This document shows, piece after piece, positions 31,641-36,109 of a stretch of 36,109 nucleotides of DNA (position 1 is the first letter of the stretch; every line of letters starts with the position of its first letter). The stretch comes from an uncultured Blautia sp. (GTDB lineage: Bacteria; Bacillota; Clostridia; Lachnospirales; Lachnospiraceae), in NCBI GenBank assembly GCA_934394545.1, contig CAKRRG010000028.1, forward strand, positions 1-36,109, given 5' to 3'. A program made the position numbers and the translations under genes. The notes beneath the pieces were generated by a model. The model was not told the origin of the DNA, searched no databases, and was given only the letters and a program-made list of their open reading frames with translations.

Positions 31641-33880
31641 CTTGGCTTTGTACCTTTCGTATCACGTTTTGCCAATTTCACTTTGTTCAATGAATATGGT
31701 TTATCGTGATACTGAATCACATATTCCTGTCTTGATTCTATCAGATAAGCATGCTCAAGCACATCTCTTTCTCCAAGCTTCATACCTCTTACACCCACGG
31801 ATGTTTTCTTCATGGAAGACACTTCTGTTTTCGGAATACGCAGAAAATATCCGCCATGACTCTGGAATACCACCTGTTCCATCTCGTCTGCCTGACCTAC
31901 AAAAATCAGCCGGTCATCCTCTCCCAGCTTGGTAGACGCAATGGTTCTCTTCGCTACATCAAATTCCTCACCTGCAACCAGCTTACACATAGAAGTCTTT
32001 GTAACGAATAAAAGAGTCGCTAATTTCACCTGTCCTACAGGAGCTACATAAAGGATCTGTTCCTGACTGCTGTCATAATTGCTCAGGTTGTCTGCCGGAA
32101 TCCCCTTATCCCGGAAACGTACCAGCGGAAGGTCTGCCACCTTAATAGAATGCATACGCCCCATATCTGTAAAAATACAAATTTTATCCGTATTCATACA
32201 AGTAAACACATATTTATTCTCCGCATGGGCAGCCTCTTTATTTCGCTCATAAGCATTCTTATCAATAAGGCGCATATAGCCGAAACGATCCATAAGGAAA
32301 CAAACTTCTGTTTCTTCCATTTTCTTCTCTTCGTAAACTGCCTCTTCTGCATTCTCAATCACAGTTTTTCTTTTGGTACTGTATTCCCTCTTAATTCCAT
32401 CCAGTTCAGCAATGATCACATCACACATAGAATTATAATGATTCAAAACATCCTCATAGGATGCAATATTCTTCAAGGTCTGGTCATACTCTGCCTGAAG
32501 TGCCTCAATTTCCAGTCCGATCAGACGGTACAAACGCATCTCAAGAATCGCGGTTGCCTGATTTTCTGAAAACTTCAGGTTTTTTGCAGCCTTTTCACTG
32601 GCCTTAGACTTAAATTTAATTCCCTCCGTCACTCCTTCTACCAGACACTTCTTTACCTGGTCACGGCTTTTACTGCCTCGAAGGATTTCTATGATCAGGT
32701 CGATTACATCGCAGGCCTTAATAAGACCTTCCTGGATTTCTTTTTTTTCCAGTTCTTTTCCCAGGAGAGTCTTGTACTTGCGGGTCGTAACTTCAAAAAC
32801 AAAATCCACATGATGCTCGATAATCTGCTTCAGGCTTAAGGTCTCCGGTCTTCCGTCTGCTACAGCCAGCATATTTACGCCAAAGGTATCCTCCAGTCTG
32901 GTCTTCTTATAAAGCATATTGGTAAGGTTTGTTACATCTGCGTCCTTTTTCAGTTCAAGGACAATGCGGATTCCCTCTTTAGAGGACTGATTGGAAATAT
33001 CTACAATATCTGTAGTTTTTTTCGTTTCTACAAGGGATGCCACATCGTTAAGGAATTTTCCAATATTTGCTCCGATCATAGTATATGGAATCTCTGTGAT
33101 CACAAGCTGCTGGCGTCCGCCTTTTAGTTTTTCAACCTCCACTTTTCCACGAAGACGGAGTTTTCCGCATCCGGTCTCATAAATATTCAAAAGATCATCC
33201 TTATTTACCACAAGCCCGCCTGTAGGAAAATCCGGTCCCTTCAGATAACGCATCAGACCTTTTACGCTGATTTCATTATTCTTGATATATGCTTTTACAG
33301 CGTCTACAACCTCCCCAAGGTTATGAGGCGGAATACTGGTAGCCATACCTACAGCAATACCATCTGCGCCATTAACAAGAAGATTGGGAATCTTTACAGG
33401 AAGCACTTGGGGTTCTTTCTCTGTCTCGTCAAAGTTCGGCATAAAATCCACTACATTCTTGTCAAGGTCAGCCAGAAAAACCTCCTGTGTCAGTTTCTCC
33501 AGTCTCGCCTCCGTATATCGCATGGCAGCTGCACCATCTCCTTCGATGGAGCCGAAATTTCCATGGCCATCTACCAGAATCTTGCCTTTCTTAAAATCCT
33601 GCGCCATCACAACTAAGGCTTCATAAATGGAGCTGTCACCATGCGGATGATATTTACCCATGGTATCACCAACAATACGGGCACATTTACGATATGGCCG
33701 GTCATAACGGATTCCAAGCTCATACATATCATACAGCGTTCTCCGCTGTACCGGCTTCAGACCGTCTCTGACATCCGGAAGCGCCCTGGAAATGATAACA
33801 CTCATGGCATAATCTATATAAGATTTTTGCATCACGTCCGCATAGTCCGTGGCAATAATATTCTCCTGTTTCGTTTCCAT
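31634..33880 (-). CDS. parC: Type IIA topoisomerase subunit A (ParC-like; GyrA family)
   Basis: DNA-cleaving subunit of topoisomerase IV or gyrase. 748 residues: SYIDYAMSVIISRALPDVRD (about 20-39), the winged-helix GKYHPHGDSSIYEA with Ser and Glu at the quinolone-resistance positions (sensitive-type residues), catalytic Tyr near 122 in MRYTEARL, then tower, coiled coil and a C-terminal beta-pinwheel. The pinwheel lacks a GyrA box (QRRGGKG-type); its nearest stretch reads VRFRDKGIPADN. The short C-terminal domain and missing box favour ParC, though the N-terminal half also resembles GyrA. RBS AAAGGAA. It follows parE by 63 nt in one unit, and its stop lies within repeat copy A. Confidence 0.93.
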   Translation of the reverse strand: METKQENIIATDYADVMQKSYIDYAMSVIISRALPDVRDGLKPVQRRTLYDMYELGIRYDRPYRKCARIVGDTMGKYHPHGDSSIYEALVVMAQDFKKGKILVDGHGNFGSIEGDGAAAMRYTEARLEKLTQEVFLADLDKNVVDFMPNFDETEKEPQVLPVKIPNLLVNGADGIAVGMATSIPPHNLGEVVDAVKAYIKNNEISVKGLMRYLKGPDFPTGGLVVNKDDLLNIYETGCGKLRLRGKVEVEKLKGGRQQLVITEIPYTMIGANIGKFLNDVASLVETKKTTDIVDISNQSSKEGIRIVLELKKDADVTNLTNMLYKKTRLEDTFGVNMLAVADGRPETLSLKQIIEHHVDFVFEVTTRKYKTLLGKELEKKEIQEGLIKACDVIDLIIEILRGSKSRDQVKKCLVEGVTEGIKFKSKASEKAAKNLKFSENQATAILEMRLYRLIGLEIEALQAEYDQTLKNIASYEDVLNHYNSMCDVIIAELDGIKREYSTKRKTVIENAEEAVYEEKKMEETEVCFLMDRFGYMRLIDKNAYERNKEAAHAENKYVFTCMNTDKICIFTDMGRMHSIKVADLPLVRFRDKGIPADNLSNYDSSQEQILYVAPVGQVKLATLLFVTKTSMCKLVAGEEFDVAKRTIASTKLGEDDRLIFVGQADEMEQVVFQSHGGYFLRIPKTEVSSMKKTSVGVRGMKLGERDVLEHAYLIESRQEYVIQYHDKPYSLNKVKLAKRDTKGTKPRI

Positions 33881-33900
33881 ATTTTTGTATTCCTTTCTTT

Positions 33901-33941
33901 CAAGCGAATATTCCAGATCCGCTTTGCTACTTGCTCATATC
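33901..33941 (-). repeat. 41-bp hairpin element, copy B (between parE and parC)
   Basis: Second copy of the element at 31600-31640. On the minus transcript it forms AAGCGGAU / AUUCGCUU with a 7-nt loop; it starts 2 nt after the parE stop (33944-33946) and ends 20 nt before the parC start. Confidence 0.75.
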
Positions 33942-33943
33942 GG

Positions 33944-35869
33944 TTAAATATCCAGTTCTGCATCTGTGGCATGCTCATAAATAAATGCCTTTCTGGGGGG
34001 CACGTCGCTTCCCATCAGAATTTCTGTCACATTAGATGCCATACGGGCATCCTCGATTTCTACACGCTTCATTCTTCTGGTCTCAGGATTCAAGGTAGTC
34101 TCCCACAACTGCTGTGCATCCATTTCTCCAAGACCTTTGTATCTCTGAAGGGTAAAGCTGCCAGGTTTATGAGTGCGTCGATATTTTTCCAATGCCTTAT
34201 CGTCATACAGATATTCTTCTGCCCCCTTCTTCGGCATTACCTTGTAAAGAGGCGGCATTGCAATATATACGTGTCCTTCATAAATCAGTTCCGGCATAAA
34301 GCGATAGAACAAGGTCAGTAACAATGTGGAAATATGGGCACCATCCACATCTGCATCTGCCATGATCACAATCTTGTCATAGCGAAGCCTGGTAATGTCA
34401 AAATCATTTCCATATCCTTCGGAAAATCCGCAGCCAAAGGCATTGATCATGGTCTTGATTTCTGCGTTGGCAAGAACTTTATCAATAGTGGCCTTCTCAA
34501 CATTCAGGATCTTACCTCTGATCGGGAGGATTGCCTGGTAATTACGGTCTCTGGCTGTCTTGGCTGAACCGCCTGCGGAATCTCCCTCTACAATAAAAAT
34601 CTCACAAAGTGAAGGATCCTTTTTCTCACAGTTTGCAAGCTTGCCGTTAGAGTCAAAGGAATATTTCTGCTTGGTAAGAAGGTTTGTCTTAGCACGTTCC
34701 TCTGTCTTACGAATCTTAGCGGCCTTCTCTGCACAGGATAAAATAGTCTTCAAGGTATCCAGATTCCGGTCAAAGTAAAGAACCAGCTGCTCAGACATTA
34801 CCTTACTTGTAGCACGGGCTGCATCCTGGTTATCAAGCTTGGTTTTCGTCTGTCCTTCAAACCGGGGCTCCGGATGCTTGATGGAAACCACTGCCGTCAT
34901 TCCGTTACGAATATCTGCGCCTGTAAAATTAGCATCCTTTTCCTTCAGAATTCCGATTTCACGGGCATAAGCATTCATTACCGTAGTAAAGGTAGTCTTA
35001 AAGCCTGTGAGATGCGTTCCGCCTTCTGCATTGTAAATATTGTTACAGAAGCCAAGCACATTCTCCCGGAATTCATTGGTATACTGAAAAGCGACTTCCA
35101 CCTGGATGCCATCTGCCTCACCCTTCAGATAAATTGGCTCATGGAGAGCTTCTGAATTGTGATTCAGATCTTTGATATATCCCACAATTCCATCCGGCTC
35201 ATGGTAAATAATATCCTCTGGCGTATCCCCCCGAAGATCCATGAAATGAATGGTCAGATTCGGATTCAGATAAGCAGTCTCATGAAGACGGCTCTTAACC
35301 TCTGTGGAGGAAAATCTGGTCTTCTCGAAAATCTCCGGATCCGGAAGAAAATTGACACAGGTTCCGGTCTGCCTGGTCTTCCCAAGCTTAGGAAGCAGTC
35401 CTTCTTCTAATTCTATAGTCGGCACACCTCTCTCATAGTGGTCGTGGTGTACATAACCATCACGGCTGATCTTAATATCCAGATAAGTGGACAAAGCATT
35501 TACAACTGAGGAGCCAACTCCATGAAGTCCGCCACTTGTCTTATAAGCTGAATTGTCAAATTTACCGCCTGCATGAAGTGTAGTAAAAACAAGACGTTCT
35601 GCCGATACACCTTTCTCATGCATATCTACAGGGATTCCTCGTCCATTATCGGTTACGGTACAAGAACCATCTTTCTCCAGTGTTACCGCAATGTTAGAGC
35701 AGTAACCAGCCAGATGCTCATCCACTGCATTATCCACAATTTCATATATGAGGTGATTTAATCCCTTCCTGGATACACTTCCGATGTACATTCCCGGACG
35801 TTTTCTTACTGCTTCCAGTCCTTCCAGGACAGAAATACTACCTGCGTCGTAAGTGTCTTTCTTTGCCAT
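33944..35869 (-). CDS. parE: Type IIA topoisomerase subunit B (ParE-like; GyrB family)
   Basis: ATPase subunit partnering the ParC-like protein. 641 residues: ISVLEGLEAVRKRPGMYIGS (about 12-31), GHKL-ATPase motifs EIVDNAVDEHLAG, DNGRGIPVDMH and GGLHGVGSSVVNAL (about 109-122), and the transducer with QTKTKLDN. The TOPRIM domain shows EGDSAGGSAK (about 426-435) and DADVDGAHI (about 502-510), which bind Mg2+, and LQRYKGLGEMDAQQLWETT follows. GyrB and ParE are hard to tell apart here: the sequence has features of both, and the ParE call rests mainly on the partner lacking a GyrA box. RBS AGAAAGGAA, start at 35869. Own promoter and leader hairpin. Confidence 0.93.
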   Translation of the reverse strand: MAKKDTYDAGSISVLEGLEAVRKRPGMYIGSVSRKGLNHLIYEIVDNAVDEHLAGYCSNIAVTLEKDGSCTVTDNGRGIPVDMHEKGVSAERLVFTTLHAGGKFDNSAYKTSGGLHGVGSSVVNALSTYLDIKISRDGYVHHDHYERGVPTIELEEGLLPKLGKTRQTGTCVNFLPDPEIFEKTRFSSTEVKSRLHETAYLNPNLTIHFMDLRGDTPEDIIYHEPDGIVGYIKDLNHNSEALHEPIYLKGEADGIQVEVAFQYTNEFRENVLGFCNNIYNAEGGTHLTGFKTTFTTVMNAYAREIGILKEKDANFTGADIRNGMTAVVSIKHPEPRFEGQTKTKLDNQDAARATSKVMSEQLVLYFDRNLDTLKTILSCAEKAAKIRKTEERAKTNLLTKQKYSFDSNGKLANCEKKDPSLCEIFIVEGDSAGGSAKTARDRNYQAILPIRGKILNVEKATIDKVLANAEIKTMINAFGCGFSEGYGNDFDITRLRYDKIVIMADADVDGAHISTLLLTLFYRFMPELIYEGHVYIAMPPLYKVMPKKGAEEYLYDDKALEKYRRTHKPGSFTLQRYKGLGEMDAQQLWETTLNPETRRMKRVEIEDARMASNVTEILMGSDVPPRKAFIYEHATDAELDI

Positions 35870-35933
35870 GGTGTTAATTCCTTTCTAAACTCTCATACTT
35901 CTATTCTGCCGCCTTTTTATTTCAGCGGTTATG

Positions 35934-35959
35934 AAAAGCGGACATACTCGTCCGCTTTT
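35934..35959 (-). terminator. Leader hairpin / possible attenuator of parE
   Basis: A perfect 10-bp stem AAAAGCGGAC (35934-35943) / GTCCGCTTTT (35950-35959) with a 6-nt loop, about 25 nt after the expected transcription start. The stem ends in TTTT on the minus strand, so it may act as a weak terminator. Confidence 0.6.
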
Positions 35960-35990
35960 TACTCATTCGTTGTTCAAACATTCGTTCTAT

Positions 35991-36020
35991 ATCATACTCC
36001 ACTTAATGGCATTTTTGCAA
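35991..36020 (-). promoter_or_regulatory. Sigma-A promoter of parE-parC
   Basis: TTGCAA (36015-36020) and TATGAT (35991-35996), spacing 18. Beyond it (36021-36109) I see no gene or further signal up to the window end. Confidence 0.7.
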
Positions 36021-36109
36021 GTAAAAATTCCCTACTTAAATGTATTTTTAACTTCCAGTTGGCAAGAGTAAATTCCAGTCTCATAGAAATTACTTCTGCA
36101 CATATATAT

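Noticed and set aside
1..36109. CRISPR arrays, tRNA/rRNA genes, insertion sequences, prophage or attachment sites
   Set aside because: I read both strands for spaced direct repeats, transposase or integrase signatures and tRNA-like folds and saw none; the only repeats are the short ones listed.

Overview
The window reads as an ordinary core-genome stretch of a low-to-mid GC Firmicute, most likely a Lachnospiraceae-type gut Clostridium (Blautia/Dorea/Ruminococcus-like). This is inferred from single-chain GlyQS, a PPi-type phosphofructokinase beside pyruvate phosphate dikinase, YlxR/YlxQ between nusA and infB, strong AGGAGG-type ribosome binding sites and many TGn-extended -10 promoters. Nearly every gene lies on the minus strand; only a mutarotase-like gene (3369-4244) and a small DUF1292 gene (18830-19225) are on plus. 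I see no tRNA, rRNA, CRISPR array, insertion sequence or prophage.

Layout, left to right: (1) 1-3122, PPi-linked glycolysis: the N-terminal part of ppdK (cut by the window edge) and a PPi-phosphofructokinase, each with its own promoter. (2) 3369-5411, a mutarotase-like gene and a lone membrane acyltransferase. (3) 5531-11681, glyQS with its own promoter, then the unit M16C protease-era-recO. (4) 11888-15273, glf with a small unknown gene, then a PutP-type symporter. (5) 15348-18693, xth, a degenerate GlgX-like GH13 protein and a DUF5662-like gene; the xth promoter is back-to-back with that of the DUF1292 gene. (6) 19322-22558, dut, pnp and rpsO, with structured leaders before rpsO and pnp. 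(7) 22762-31405, the translation/transcription operon rimP-nusA-ylxR-ylxQ-infB-rbfA-nrnA-truB-ribF (transcribed right to left). (8) 31634-35869, a type IIA topoisomerase pair (parE/parC-like).

How the parts work together: block 7 couples ribosome maturation (RimP, RbfA), initiation (IF2), transcription elongation/termination (NusA), RNase P modulation (YlxR), tRNA pseudouridylation (TruB), nanoRNA/pAp turnover (NrnA) and FMN/FAD synthesis (RibF), and runs on into rpsO and pnp. Its promoter is followed at once by a terminator-like hairpin, consistent with NusA feedback. The type IIA pair upstream has a similar leader hairpin.

No new defence or mobile system is visible. The items most worth a second look are: a GH13 protein that appears to lack its nucleophile and general acid; a 41-bp hairpin element repeated after parE and after parC; a predicted three-way-junction leader on rpsO; the rimP attenuator with a second ribosome binding site and start codon built into it; and a stack of hairpins ahead of pnp.
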